64,000 bases of DNA from Pseudoips prasinana (GCA_951640165.1 OX621234.1:4035001-4099000), one strand, 5' to 3'; positions 49,073 through 58,765 are shown, counted from the stretch's first letter. Notes: generated by a model from the letters alone, not told the origin. Numbers and translations are program-made.

Positions 49073-51916
49073 TATATAAATATATTTCATCAGAATATTG
49101 CCGGCCTTATAAACAAATCAGATATGCTTTCTGTCTGTATAAATGACTTGGCACAAAAAAATCTAGCTATTGATGTAATATGTATTACTGAACATTTTAT
49201 AATGGCAGGCCAAGAAATGTATCTAGATGTGCCAAATTATGGTCTAGCCGCATTCTTCAGTAGACCAAAATGCAAGAGAGGCGGATCATGTATTCTAGTT
49301 AAAAATGGCTACTCTTGGAGAGACTTGCCAGAGGTCTCTTCCCTTTCTATAGCTAATGTATTTGAATGTTGTGCAGTAGAATTAATTAATTACAAAACAG
49401 TAGTGATATGTCTATACAGGGTACCCAAAACAGGGAACTTGAATATATTTTTTAGCAAATTAGAACAACTACTGTCGCTCATTAGTAAGAAAAAGAATTT
49501 AAACATTATTTTAACTGGTGATTTCAACATTGATATCCTGAAGAATAATAATATAACTAGAGAACTCAAACATTTATTGCAAAGTTTCAATCTAAAATTA
49601 GCCCTAGAACAACCAACTCGATTTAAAAGTCAAACATGTTTGGATAATTTTGCCCACAATTTCCAGAGAGCGTGTAGAGCGGAGGTGATAGAATTGGCTC
49701 TCTCAGACCATACAGCACAGTTGCTACATTGTCCCATTAATAAAATATGTATTATTAAATATTGGCGTAGGCGACAAAGAGATTATTCAAATGAAAATAA
49801 ACTAAAGTTCAGAAGTTGTTTAGAAAACTTATCATTTGCTGCAATTTATTGCTCGAATGATCCCAATGAAGCATTTAATGTATTTATAGAACAATTTAAA
49901 TTATTTTATAATTTATGTTTTCCGTATCAACTTAAAACTATAAGAGTTAACAAAAAAGTCAAGTGGATCTCACGTGGAATTAAAATATGTAGCTCAAAGA
50001 AAAAAGCACTCTTGTGGAGAGCCAGATTGAAACCTACAGAAATTAACAAATCGAAATATATTAATTATGCAAAATTATTTCAAAGAATTATAAAATTGAC
50101 CAAAAAATCTCACAATAATTATAATATAAAAACATCTAATAACAAAAATAAAACGACATGGCATATTATTAATAACACTAAATTCAATTTACCAATCGAA
50201 TCCGTAAATAAAATAAAATTAGATGGAAAAATTTTATATAAACCTGACTTATTAGCAAATCAATTTAATAATTATTTTATAGACAAAATTATTCCCATTC
50301 CTGGTGCAGGTGAAAATACTACAAAATACATAAAAAACCATCTCAACTCAATGTTTATGACTCCCTCCACACCTATTGACATTTTTAATATTATTAAAGG
50401 CCAAAAAAATACAAATAGTGTTGGATATGATGAAATTTCTACCTATATAATAAAATACACAGCTGACTTAATATCTGTGCACCTCAGTTACATTCTCAAC
50501 CTGTGTATAATGTATGGTATTTTCCCCGAAGCACTTAAGACATCCATAGTCAGACCTTTGCATAAAAAAGATAATAAAGAATCAATTCATAACTATAGGC
50601 CAATTGCAATTTTGTCAATATTCTCAAAGATATTTGAAAAGTTCATACATAACAATATTTATTCATATCTTGAGAAAAATAATATTTTGTGCAGAGAACA
50701 AAAAGGATTTAGACAAAATATGTCAATTAATGTGGCAATATATGATTTCCTCAGTACTATAATATCTAATGTTGATAAAAAAATACCGACATGTGCAGTA
50801 TATTGTGATATGACACAAGCTTTCGATTGTGTCGATCATGGTATTCTACTAAATAAACTAGAATCTTACGGTATCAGAGGCAATATACTTAATCTGTTAA
50901 AAACATACCTCCAAAACAGGAAACAGTTAACTTGCATCAATAAACTGGATATTAAAACAAAAACTGAAAATAAATATTTATCAAGAGAGCGGATGATATC
51001 ATTTGGAGTACCACAAGGGAGTGTGTTGGGCCCCCTGTTATTTATTATTTATATTAATGATCTACCTAAAGCAATAAAACATCCAATGACTTTGTTCGCA
51101 GATGACAGTACAGTTACTATATCATGTGACACAAAGGAGCTATATGAAACGGATATTAATGACACAGTAACCACAATAATATCATGGCTAGAAAATAATA
51201 ATCTAAGGATAAATCTAAAAAAAACACACATTATGCACTTTTATCAAAGAACAGGCATTCATTCTATAATGGATATAAAATATAAAACCAATGTCATTTC
51301 AGTGACCGAAGCTACAAAATTTCTTGGTCTAGTTATTGACAGACGCCTTGATTGGAAGGCTCACATAGAGGCACTTTGTAATAGAATAAGTAGCTCCGCT
51401 TATGCCTTATATAAACTTGCACCAGTAGTAAATACGGAGGCACTACTTACTGCCTACCATGGTATGGTTTCATCAGTATTACGATATGGCATTATTTTCT
51501 GGGGCAATTCCACAAATAAAGATATTGCATTTAAGTCGCAAAAAAGATGCATAAGAGCCATGTTTAACCTTGATGTAACTGATAGCTGTAAACCATATTT
51601 TAATAAATACAAAATTCTAACACTTCCGTCTCTGTATATTCTGGAAACAGCGTTGTTTGTTAAATGTAACCCTCACTTGTTTATGAAGCTCTCTGATGTG
51701 GCAATTCGTAATAGGCGTAGGGATCAATTATGTATGACCACAGCCAAAACAGCGCTCATGTGGAAAAGTATTTTTTGCTTAGCACCAAAAATTTACAATA
51801 AGCTTCCAGCCTCACTAAAACTTCAAAATTTTAATTTGTTTAAGAGTAAACTAAGGGACCTACTATGTCAAAAATGCTACTACTCAACTACTGATTATCT
51901 TAATGATACTCTTTAA
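49073..51916 (+). CDS. LINE D ORF2, endonuclease-reverse transcriptase
   Basis: The open frame begins near the ORF1 stop (IFHQNIAGLINKSD at 49082-49123, before the first ATG at 49124) and ends at TAA 51914-51916, 930 residues from that ATG. The endonuclease consensus starts upstream of the ATG, so translation probably begins by reinitiation or frameshifting at the ORF1 end. Endonuclease: HQNIAGL, CITEHFI, LTGDFNIDIL, ALSDHTAQ. Reverse transcriptase: NYRPIAILSIFSKIFEKF, YCDMTQAFDCVDH, FGVPQGSVLGPLLF, active site LFADDSTVTI (about residue 657). C-terminal part: LRYGIIFWGNSTNKDIAF and CYYSTTDYLNDTL. No frame break or stop was found. It nicks target DNA and reverse-transcribes its own RNA in the nucleus, as in the CR1 clade. 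Confidence 0.9.
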   Translation, partial: YINIFHQNIAGLINKSDMLSVCINDLAQKNLAIDVICITEHFIMAGQEMYLDVPNYGLAAFFSRPKCKRGGSCILVKNGYSWRDLPEVSSLSIANVFECCAVELINYKTVVICLYRVPKTGNLNIFFSKLEQLLSLISKKKNLNIILTGDFNIDILKNNNITRELKHLLQSFNLKLALEQPTRFKSQTCLDNFAHNFQRACRAEVIELALSDHTAQLLHCPINKICIIKYWRRRQRDYSNENKLKFRSCLENLSFAAIYCSNDPNEAFNVFIEQFKLFYNLCFPYQLKTIRVNKKVKWISRGIKICSSKKKALLWRARLKPTEINKSKYINYAKLFQRIIKLTKKSHNNYNIKTSNNKNKTTWHIINNTKFNLPIESVNKIKLDGKILYKPDLLANQFNNYFIDKIIPIPGAGENTTKYIKNHLNSMFMTPSTPIDIFNIIKGQKNTNSVGYDEISTYIIKYTADLISVHLSYILNLCIMYGIFPEALKTSIVRPLHKKDNKESIHNYRPIAILSIFSKIFEKFIHNNIYSYLEKNNILCREQKGFRQNMSINVAIYDFLSTIISNVDKKIPTCAVYCDMTQAFDCVDHGILLNKLESYGIRGNILNLLKTYLQNRKQLTCINKLDIKTKTENKYLSRERMISFGVPQGSVLGPLLFIIYINDLPKAIKHPMTLFADDSTVTISCDTKELYETDINDTVTTIISWLENNNLRINLKKTHIMHFYQRTGIHSIMDIKYKTNVISVTEATKFLGLVIDRRLDWKAHIEALCNRISSSAYALYKLAPVVNTEALLTAYHGMVSSVLRYGIIFWGNSTNKDIAFKSQKRCIRAMFNLDVTDSCKPYFNKYKILTLPSLYILETALFVKCNPHLFMKLSDVAIRNRRRDQLCMTTAKTALMWKSIFCLAPKIYNKLPASLKLQNFNLFKSKLRDLLCQKCYYSTTDYLNDTL

Positions 51917-52179
51917 GTAAAATGTATAATACCTGCTAATAATATAGGACCTTCAATTTTGTGACACACTGTTTATGATGTTGTTGTTATTAATGATTCT
52001 TCTCTCTTCTTCCTGATTTGTATAGTTTTGATTAGTATTTAGATTTTTTGTATTATTTTAATTTGTACGCCTGATATAGGCAGAATATGATGTTTTCATA
52101 ATTTACTTTTAAGATCTGTATTTATACATTACCATATTCATGCAAATAAATATATTGATTGATTGATTGATTGATTGAT

Positions 52180-52766
52180 AGAAACATTACTTATATTTTT
52201 GATGTTTACAGAGAGCTCGTCGATAGCAGAGTTTAAAATATCTTCGTTAATTCGAATTTTGTGTATTGTTTGGTTATAGCTAACTAAAGTTGATGATGTC
52301 AGTAAAATATTTTCCTTAATAAGCGAAGCTAGTTTTCTCTCGTTCTGGTTTACAGAAGTTAAAACTTCATCGTATTTTATGGCGTCTTCTTCGCTTAAAG
52401 TTCCAAAAATGGTTTTTAGGATTGAACCACCAATGCCTATCCAAGCGGACCGTTTATGTTTATTATCAATTAAATGGGATATGGATTCAAATTCTTTTAC
52501 TAAGTCTTGGTATCTCATGGATAGCGGTGCTATAGTGTTGGAACATACGGATGGGTCTATGGTTTCTGACTGCCTACATAAAAACTTATAACTACCTAAA
52601 ACTATATTAAGATTATTTATATGAGGCTCTATATACGAAATATCTATGGGAATTAATACATTTAAATTCCCGTCTCTAATTTTCATTTTTCCTACAAACT
52701 CCGAATATAATCCGGATCCAGTCTGAATCGGTTCAATAAAGTCAGAGTTTACTCCAACGATGAAAC
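52180..52766 (-). pseudogene. Env-like gene of the gypsy-type element, proximal part
   Basis: The minus-strand frame is open from a probable splice acceptor (pyrimidine-rich tract ending in AG at about 52766) to the element D junction. It includes a paired-basic cleavage-like site followed by a glycine-rich hydrophobic stretch at about 52400-52450 (the layout of errantivirus and baculovirus F fusion proteins) and then a helical region. The final codons before the junction are LINE tail bases. In relatives, env is made from a spliced RNA and mediates membrane fusion. Here the gene is split and not functional. Confidence 0.78.
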
Positions 52767-52821
52767 TGAAATAAATAAATGAAAAAAGATATAAATACGT
52801 ATATGTATCATAGTAACAATA

Positions 52822-54987
52822 TTAAGATGGATTAATTGTTGCAATTTTAATCTCGTCAAAGTGGTGTTTCACATGACGCCTTACGGTGCGATTACCGTGC
52901 ACCTTAACAACCTTGTACGGGCCCTTCCACATGGGAGATAAGGCCTTACGCAACCTAAGGTGATTTTTTAGCAGGACATAATCACCAACTTTATATGATG
53001 CGGAACGAGTATGAGAATCATAACAAGTCTTAGATGTTTCTTTTGATTTACGGATAAATTCTAACGCCCTATCACGCGCGTATTTCATACGGTGTTGTAG
53101 CATTTTTACATACTCGGGGTATGTAGAGCTAGAGATATCGTAAACTGAGTCGGGAATATAAGGTTTGTGTCCGAATAATAATTCGTAAGGAGTGTAGTGT
53201 GTAGTTGAGTGCACTGCGGTATTATATGCTAACATAGAAGTGAACACATAGCGGGGCCAGTTATCCTGATTATCGTTGACGTATGATTTTAGGTACTCCT
53301 TGAGAGTAGAGTGAGATCGTTCTAAGGCGCCTTGTGTCTGTGGGTGGTAAGGCGAGCACCACAGTTGTTTTATTTTTAAGAATTCACAAGTCTTTTTAAA
53401 GAGTTCTGCTGTAAAGTTTGTTCCCTGATCGGTAAGAATATATTTTCGGATTCCAAATAAAGATATAAAGTGAAGGAGACATTCACTGGTCTCTTCGGCA
53501 GTAGTGCTGCGAATGGGATATGCTAACGAGAATTTGGTTAAATCATCTTGCATTGTGAGTATGTATTTTAATTTGGCAGTGCCGGACTCTGGTAGTGGTC
53601 CTACGATATCGAGAGATAATCTCTCGAATGGCGACGTCGAAGTGGATGTGATAACCATAGGGGCTCTATTTATTTTACGCAGGGCTTTGTTGGTTTGACA
53701 TAATTTACACTTTTTAACGTAACTTTCGATGTCGCTGCGCTTTTTTTTCCAATAAAACCTTTCTTTAATGCGATTCAGCATCCTTGTAGAACCTAAATGT
53801 CCCGCTATGGGAATATCATGATTTTCTTTTAAAATTGTTTGGATTTCGCTTAAAGAAGGATATATGATATGATTATGATAGATATGGATTGTTATATTGA
53901 TACCATCGAATAGATAACTCAACATATTATATATTTTAACAAAAGAGTGTTTATCAAAAGGGTTTTTAAAATCAGACGTGCTTATCTCATTTATGGTTGG
54001 ATACGACATAATTATGTGATCGCGTGCATATTTTAAGGATTTAAATATATCGGGATATGAATAGTCATCAAAATGATGTACTTTCGTGAAAAGGAAAAGG
54101 TAAGTTTTGTTTTCAATATTTAAAGGTAAAAATGTAAATAACGATCTTTCTAATTTCAGAAACTCTTCACGCTCGGGGCTTGGGCAGTTACTTAGCACTT
54201 CTTCGACGTAAGGCATGGACTCGTCCATGTCTATAGAGGTAGGAATTATTACTAATTTTTGTGATCCCTTAAGGAGAGTTTGATTGTGTTCTATAATGAT
54301 AGTGTTATGTGATTCAGCGGTAGACTTAAGGAATGACTTATAGGTTTCGTCGTGCAAAGGTAAGTTTTCAGGTATCTCAGGGACGTGCCTACTGGTTGAA
54401 GGCTGAGGTTCCGGTTCGGGACCTAGATCATTATTTATAGAGGTAAGGTAATCCATTACTTCATTTTCGATTTCAGGGTTTATGAGCCCATGATCAAGGT
54501 TGGATGGTGGGGATACCAACATACTTTGTAGATCAGTAGGAGATTCGTCAGGCGTGTTAGAAGGCTGTGATGGTTGCAGTGGAACTTCATTATCAAGGTT
54601 AGTATTAGGATAAATAGGATTTACAGGATACCTAGAAAGTGCATCGGTTGCAGAGTTTTGTTTACCATTACGATAAACAATTTCGTATTCATACTCCTCT
54701 AGCTTTAATCGCCAGCGTTGTAATTTACTACTAGGGTCCTTATGGTTAAATAACCATTTCAAGGGTCTATGATCCGTGATAATTTTAAATTTGTGCCCAT
54801 AAAGATAGGGACGGAATGTTTTACATCCGTATAGGATAGCTAACAGCTCTTTTTCAGTTGTACTATAATTTATCTCACTTTTATTAAGTGTACGCGACGC
54901 AAAAGCTATAGGTTGGTCTTTGCCATGGTTTGAAGTGGGTCGATTTAGAATTAGAAATAGGAATTGGTATTGATTTGTGACCTCCAT
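52822..54987 (-). CDS. Gypsy-like Pol remnant: RNase H and integrase
   Basis: 721 codons from ATG at 54987. RNase H part at the start (PIAFASRTLNKSEINYST, TEKELLAILYGCKTFRPYLY, ITDHRPLKWLFN, NSATDALSRYP); about 200 linker residues; then integrase with the H-H-C-C finger (GHLGS...CKLCQ), catalytic D in LSLDIVGPL, D in LTDQGTNF and E in GALERSHSTL, and a GPY-type C-terminal module (VGDYVLLKN...MWKGPYKV). No YxDD reverse-transcriptase core or protease exists upstream. Gag ends 88 bp away, so roughly 1.2-1.5 kb has been lost compared with a typical gypsy pol. A 27-bp near-repeat (TCGATTTAGAA..AGAAATA) at 54940-54968 and 54998-55026 lies at the join. The ATG start is probably an accident of the deletion. 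Confidence 0.87.
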   Translation of the reverse strand: MEVTNQYQFLFLILNRPTSNHGKDQPIAFASRTLNKSEINYSTTEKELLAILYGCKTFRPYLYGHKFKIITDHRPLKWLFNHKDPSSKLQRWRLKLEEYEYEIVYRNGKQNSATDALSRYPVNPIYPNTNLDNEVPLQPSQPSNTPDESPTDLQSMLVSPPSNLDHGLINPEIENEVMDYLTSINNDLGPEPEPQPSTSRHVPEIPENLPLHDETYKSFLKSTAESHNTIIIEHNQTLLKGSQKLVIIPTSIDMDESMPYVEEVLSNCPSPEREEFLKLERSLFTFLPLNIENKTYLFLFTKVHHFDDYSYPDIFKSLKYARDHIIMSYPTINEISTSDFKNPFDKHSFVKIYNMLSYLFDGINITIHIYHNHIIYPSLSEIQTILKENHDIPIAGHLGSTRMLNRIKERFYWKKKRSDIESYVKKCKLCQTNKALRKINRAPMVITSTSTSPFERLSLDIVGPLPESGTAKLKYILTMQDDLTKFSLAYPIRSTTAEETSECLLHFISLFGIRKYILTDQGTNFTAELFKKTCEFLKIKQLWCSPYHPQTQGALERSHSTLKEYLKSYVNDNQDNWPRYVFTSMLAYNTAVHSTTHYTPYELLFGHKPYIPDSVYDISSSTYPEYVKMLQHRMKYARDRALEFIRKSKETSKTCYDSHTRSASYKVGDYVLLKNHLRLRKALSPMWKGPYKVVKVHGNRTVRRHVKHHFDEIKIATINPS

Positions 54988-55074
54988 GTAACGGTGTCGA
55001 TTTAGAAATAGAAATAGGAATTGAAGTGTCGGTTTTCATTACGACATGTCCCGTACGACACTGGGACGAGACGA
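54988..55074 (-). other. Gag-pol junction with short direct repeat
   Basis: After the gag stop the next minus-strand frame continues as SSQCRTGHVVMKTDT-like residues, the usual place for the protease N-terminus. It runs into a 27-bp repeat shared with the start of the pol remnant. This is where the protease and reverse transcriptase should begin; none of their motifs are present. Confidence 0.6.
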
Positions 55075-56058
55075 CTACTCGTTTTTTGAGTCATAGTCGT
55101 TTATGGAATTAGGTTCAACACATTCGGTTGCGTCTGCGTCCGGATGTTCATCGTCATTTTGAGTATCCGATATATAGTGGACACGAGGCTTATAGCCCGA
55201 ACTAGAAGGTTGCTGCTGGTTACTCTGCCGCAATTGGTTATTATTGTATTCACGTTTCCGACAATCTTGGATTTCGTGACCTGGATTTTTGCAGTATCTA
55301 CAGAATAATGTACTAGTTTTGTTAGTAGTATTGGAATGTACGCGTGGAACTTGATAATTTGGCCTTGAAGTTTGGCCTTGAGTTTTGTATTTTGTAGGTA
55401 TTTTATCATTTTGTGGTCGCTTGTATAGGCTTTGTTGAATTCTTTCTTCGGATATAGCAAGATTGATAGCTTCATTTAGCGTTTTTGGCGACCTGCATCT
55501 CACCATGTTGGAAATTCGCGGGTGGAGTCCTATGAGGAAATGATGGAGGGCTAAATCCTCCATGGCTGCGGTGCGGCCAGAAAGTTCTTTGACCTTGGTA
55601 TTGGATAAGGTGACTTCGGTAAGTAATTTTGAGAGGCAGGTTTCCACTCGCAATGAAAATTCGTTAACATTCTCTTGCGGATTTTGTTTACTTTCCTGTA
55701 GATCCGTTAAGAGATGAGCATAATGCTTACGTTCAGCAAATTGGGTCTTTAAAAATTCCTTAAGTTGTTCCCACGTTTGGAACTCCTTAATAGAACAGGC
55801 GATTTCGGCCTTACCTTGTAATTGACATAATATAAACTTGAACAAAATAGGCTTTTGGCTTTCGTCCGCCAGGTCGTAGGCGTTGCTACAATTAGTTATA
55901 AATGAATTTAGGGTTTCTCTGCGACCATCATACGGTTTTATAAATTTCAACAGAATGTTAAGATCTACATTCTCAGGTTCTGGTTGAGCTTTCGGCATGA
56001 TGGACGCTTTGGGGATATTCAGTGAGCTTTTGCTATCGTCTACAATAGCAACTGACAT
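55075..56058 (-). CDS. Gypsy-like Gag with one zinc knuckle
   Basis: ATG at 56058 (MSVAIVDDSKSSLN), stop TAG at 55075-55077, 327 residues. The central capsid-like region has FIKPYDGRRETLNSFITNCS and FAERKHYAHLLTDLQESKQN, matching the LTR-retrotransposon Gag fold. A CCHC knuckle (CRYCKNPGHEIQDC) follows, then an acidic tail. Gag packages the element RNA into particles. The frame is intact. Pol downstream lies after the stop, so a minus-one shift would have been needed in the parent. Confidence 0.88.
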   Translation of the reverse strand: MSVAIVDDSKSSLNIPKASIMPKAQPEPENVDLNILLKFIKPYDGRRETLNSFITNCSNAYDLADESQKPILFKFILCQLQGKAEIACSIKEFQTWEQLKEFLKTQFAERKHYAHLLTDLQESKQNPQENVNEFSLRVETCLSKLLTEVTLSNTKVKELSGRTAAMEDLALHHFLIGLHPRISNMVRCRSPKTLNEAINLAISEERIQQSLYKRPQNDKIPTKYKTQGQTSRPNYQVPRVHSNTTNKTSTLFCRYCKNPGHEIQDCRKREYNNNQLRQSNQQQPSSSGYKPRVHYISDTQNDDEHPDADATECVEPNSINDYDSKNE

Positions 56059-56526
56059 AATATTTCTAAACAAATAAAAATAATATACGGTTTACTATAA
56101 TAACCTAAGGATCTCTAAAACAATGAATTATAATTAAGTACGATAACAATGACCAAAGACTCACAGGAAATAAAACGCGTAGGCGGCTGCGATAACGCGC
56201 ATCTTCACGCGGCGACGCTGTAGGTACCCGGCGAATGACCTTAATGTGAAGGTCTGGGGCCAAGTAGTGGAGTTCGGTGCTGGACGGGTCACAACCTTTG
56301 GGGTGACAGGAGTCTCTTACTGCACAATGGAGCTCGGCGAGTCGCGCTGAAGTAATACGCAGTTCTGCTTATGGTGATTAGTAGTCGAGTCACTCGTAGG
56401 CGAGTTTGGTCTTGTTTATGTATAGATACAGTGAGGATACAGTCAACAAACACTGGACACTGGGGAGATTTGTGCACTTTTACACTATGATTCACTTTTC
56501 GAAGACGTACCGGGGAATCTTTACTG
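56059..56526 (-). other. 5' leader of the gypsy-like element
   Basis: Untranslated region between the primer-binding site and gag, about 470 bp. A splice donor for env RNA would be expected here; I cannot single one out. Confidence 0.5.
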
Positions 56527-56544
56527 ATCCCACCGCTGCCACCA
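56527..56544 (-). other. Primer-binding site, tRNA(Leu)-like
   Basis: Minus strand, one base after the 5' LTR: TGGTGGCAGCGGTGGGAT. TGG matches the CCA end of a tRNA. The following bases resemble the complement of a leucine tRNA 3' end; the exact isoacceptor is not certain. Confidence 0.6.
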
Positions 56545-56545
56545 A

Positions 56546-56779
56546 TGTTATACGGGATTTAAATAATCCCTTTTTAAAAAAAGAAATTTAATTGATTTAA
56601 TTAGTTTTATTGAATATCAGAGAATTAGACACGAGATCTTTTCGCAGCCTTTTCGCGATGGAGGATGGAGAGCGACTGAGGTGTGAGGATGGGCGAGTGA
56701 GGGACTAGGACAGAGAAATGCTAAGTTAGCGGTGATTGTGCTGTGTAGGCAAATAGGGGTGCAATGCTAGGGTATAACA
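56546..56779 (-). repeat. 5' LTR of the gypsy-like element
   Basis: 234 bp, same limits and sequence as 45442-45675. It would carry the promoter on the minus strand. Identity of the two LTRs implies a very recent insertion or later gene conversion. Confidence 0.92.
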
Positions 56780-56866
56780 GTACGTACAAATTGTTACTAA
56801 CAAATATGGGTCATGTCTCTAATAAATTATTTTTATTTATTGTTATATATATATTTTTACTACTTA

Positions 56867-57263
56867 TACAACATGTAACTTAATTAACGCACATCCTGAA
56901 AATAGTTTGTTCAGAATCGTTCACTGAATCGATTTATATCATTTTCAATACAGGTAATTTTTAATTCCAAATATAATTAAAACTACGGAAATTATTGTCA
57001 TATTAAACAAATTGAAATGGACCGTAACTCAAAGTAATAAGACTTTTAAAATCGCAGTATTATTAGTATTCATACAAATTCCATCATCCAATACAAAATA
57101 AAGAAAAATAAACTTTATTCCAAGGAACTAATTTAGTAAATAACAATGCATATAGGTACGTCATGTTAAATTAAAAATTCAGTGTATGTAGTATGATTAC
57201 AACATAATATTCTAATTGGGGTGTTTGAGGGTGTGCGTTAATTACGTTTCATGTTGTATATAA
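56867..57263. mobile_element. MITE-2, copy 2
   Basis: ACAACATGTAACTTAATTAA at the left and TTAATTACGTTTCATGTTGT at the right. The body is the reverse complement of 2937-3345 (for example CTACGGAAATTATTGTCATA and AAAGTAATAAGACTTTTAAA). Confidence 0.65.
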
Positions 57264-57568
57264 ACAAATAGGACAAGTCAATACCAATTTTCTAGTTTCA
57301 CGTTTCCTAGGTTTGTATATCAAACAGCGATTTACCATTTAAAGATATTAACAGTTACTTTTGTTAGAAGCTATAAATGGACTTTCTTCAAAAAGGTCGT
57401 GAGTTCGACGCCCGGGTCGTGCATCGAGGTGATCTTGCGGGTTGTTACGAGTCATAAGGAACAAGCGTGTAGATATTCTTAACCACTGCTTGCTTTTACG
57501 AATATGAATATTTCCGTATTTTAGATAACATTTGCGTTAGGTTGCAGCTCACTTACTTACTTATCGAC
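57264..57568. other. Unassigned stretch with SINE-like scrap
   Basis: 57390-57420 contains a B-box-like GGTCGTGAGTTCGACGCCCG, possibly an old SINE head. No gene. Confidence 0.3.
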
Positions 57569-57945
57569 TACCTCGTTGGTCTAGCGGTAGCGTGTTCAAC
57601 CGCAGATAATGGGGTCCTGGATTCAAATCCCGGGTCGGGTCAAAAATTGATTCTGGGATTTTTCCGTAAAAATGAAATTTCTCAGTATCAGCCCGAAGTC
57701 TGGAAGTTGGCGGTATATCACCCCCGTGCCTCGGAGAGCACGTAAAGCCGTCGGTCCTGTACCTGAACTCTTTCCGGTCGTGCCGCTAGTCGTCCCATCG
57801 GATCATGAGAGTGTTGGAACAGAAAGTGCCCCTGTGTTTGCGTACACACTTGTGCACTATAATATGTAATGCGCATTTGGCTAATCTCTCTAAATCTGAG
57901 ACTGGCCGCCGTGGCCGAACTTTGGTCGGGAGGACATTATTATTA
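57569..57945 (+). mobile_element. SINE-3, full-length plus-strand copy
   Basis: Head CCTCGTTGGTCTAGCGGTAG, CGTGTTCAACCGCAGATAAT and B-box GATTCAAATCCCGGG. The body has CAGCCCGAAGTCTGGAAGT, CATCGGATCATGAGAGTGTT and GTGCACTATAATATGTAATG, with an (ATT)n tail at 57937-57948. This is the reference copy for orientation. Confidence 0.78.
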
Positions 57946-57949
57946 TCGA

Positions 57950-58165
57950 ATGGGCAGTGGTGACCCTAGTGTCAGAGTTGTTCAAACCGCCTATTAATTA
58001 TTAATGGCTACAACCGGGACCGACAGCTCAACGTGCCCTCCGAAGCACGGAGACGCTCAGTAATTAAACCACTATGGCGGTCACCCATCTATGAACTGAC
58101 CGCGAGCCTAGTTGCTTAACCTCGCCAATCACTTACGGACTGGTGGGAGCATCTGACTATGAGTA
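57950..58165 (+). repeat. Repeat J, full-length copy
   Basis: GGGCAGTGGTGACCCTAGTG, CCTCCGAAGCACGGAGACGC, TAACCTCGCCAATCACTTAC and GTGGGAGCATCTGACTATGA, in the same order as 60440-60675. No coding frame. Confidence 0.55.
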
Positions 58166-58167
58166 TG

Positions 58168-58420
58168 TGTCACATCCGTGGCGTCGTCAGTAAATGCTCC
58201 GTTCACGCCGCAGGTCGTGGGTTCGATTCCCATTCAGGATGCATTTTTGTTTGCATGAACATGTTTGTTTGTCCTGCGTCTGGGTATAATTATCTATATA
58301 AGTATGTATTTACAAAAGAAAAGTGGGATATGTAATATATCAGTTATCTGGTTTCAATAGTACATGCTCTGCTTAGTTTGGGATCAGATGGCCGTGTGTG
58401 AATATTGTCCCAGGATATTA
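58168..58420 (+). mobile_element. SINE-2, full-length copy
   Basis: Diverged head CGTGGCGTCGTCAGTAAATG, B-box GGTTCGATTCC, body TTTGTTTGTCCTGCGTCTGG, ending GTGTGTGAATATTGTCCC. Confidence 0.68.
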
Positions 58421-58690
58421 TTCTATTGTATATTATTGTAAAAAAAACAGTTATTAATATTTTATTGACAGATATGAGTAGAAGGATAATCAAATTAATA
58501 TATCTTAATAAACACCTCACGCTTTTAGGCAATCAAATTTTTATTTTTCTATTTTTAGTAAGTATGCTTTTATATAAAAAGTGTTTTAGAAACTATAATT
58601 TTTAAATATTATTAGTAAATTTTAATTTTATAGCATTATTCGAAATGCAAAGCGTTTATCTAATCTCAAAAATGAGAAATCATAAATTTA
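58421..58690. other. AT-rich spacer
   Basis: No gene or repeat recognised. Confidence 0.25.
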
Positions 58691-58765
58691 ATCGTCCGGC
58701 GAGTCTTGAACATGCACCATCTACCAATCCGGCGTAGGATTGCGTTAAGCTACGAACAATACACG
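58691..58765 (-). other. tRNA-like stretch beside a LINE tail
   Basis: Minus strand: A-box-like GTAGCTTAACGCAATCC, an anticodon-arm-like CAATCCTACGCCGGATTG and B-box-like ATGTTCAAGACT, with tRNA-like spacing. The acceptor stem is unclear. It lies immediately past the tail of the LINE fragment at 58778-59390. Confidence 0.4.

Larger units (their letters stand above)
46943..52183 (+). mobile_element. CR1-type LINE, element D, apparently full length
   Basis: Runs from about 46947 to an (ATTG)n tail at 52154-52179, flanked by AGAA (46943-46946 and 52180-52183) at the break in env. Layout: roughly 660-bp leader with a tRNA-like stretch, ORF1, ORF2 and a 260-bp 3' untranslated region. Both frames are open over their full length, so it is the best-preserved LINE in the window. 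Its 3' end has a close relative at 10063-10663. It is younger than the LTR element it interrupts. Confidence 0.85.
45438..56783 (-). mobile_element. Gypsy/errantivirus-like LTR element, internally deleted
   Basis: Two 234-bp LTRs (45442-45675 and 56546-56779) bound the element. GTAC at 45438-45441 and 56780-56783 is the 4-bp target duplication typical of gypsy-group insertions. Read on the minus strand: 5' LTR, primer-binding site, leader, gag, a shortened pol beginning at RNase H, env, 3' LTR. Element D (5.2 kb, opposite strand) sits in env. Without it the element is about 6.1 kb. Protease and the catalytic reverse transcriptase are missing between gag and pol, so it cannot replicate by itself. 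Gene order and an env-like third frame point to the errantivirus branch. Confidence 0.9.

Noticed and set aside
54985..54987. Authentic start codon of pol
   Set aside because: RNase H homology begins within about 25 residues, and gypsy Pol normally has protease and reverse transcriptase first; this ATG is simply the first after the deletion.
57569..57640. tRNA gene
   Set aside because: Head of SINE-3; the same head with the same body occurs five more times.
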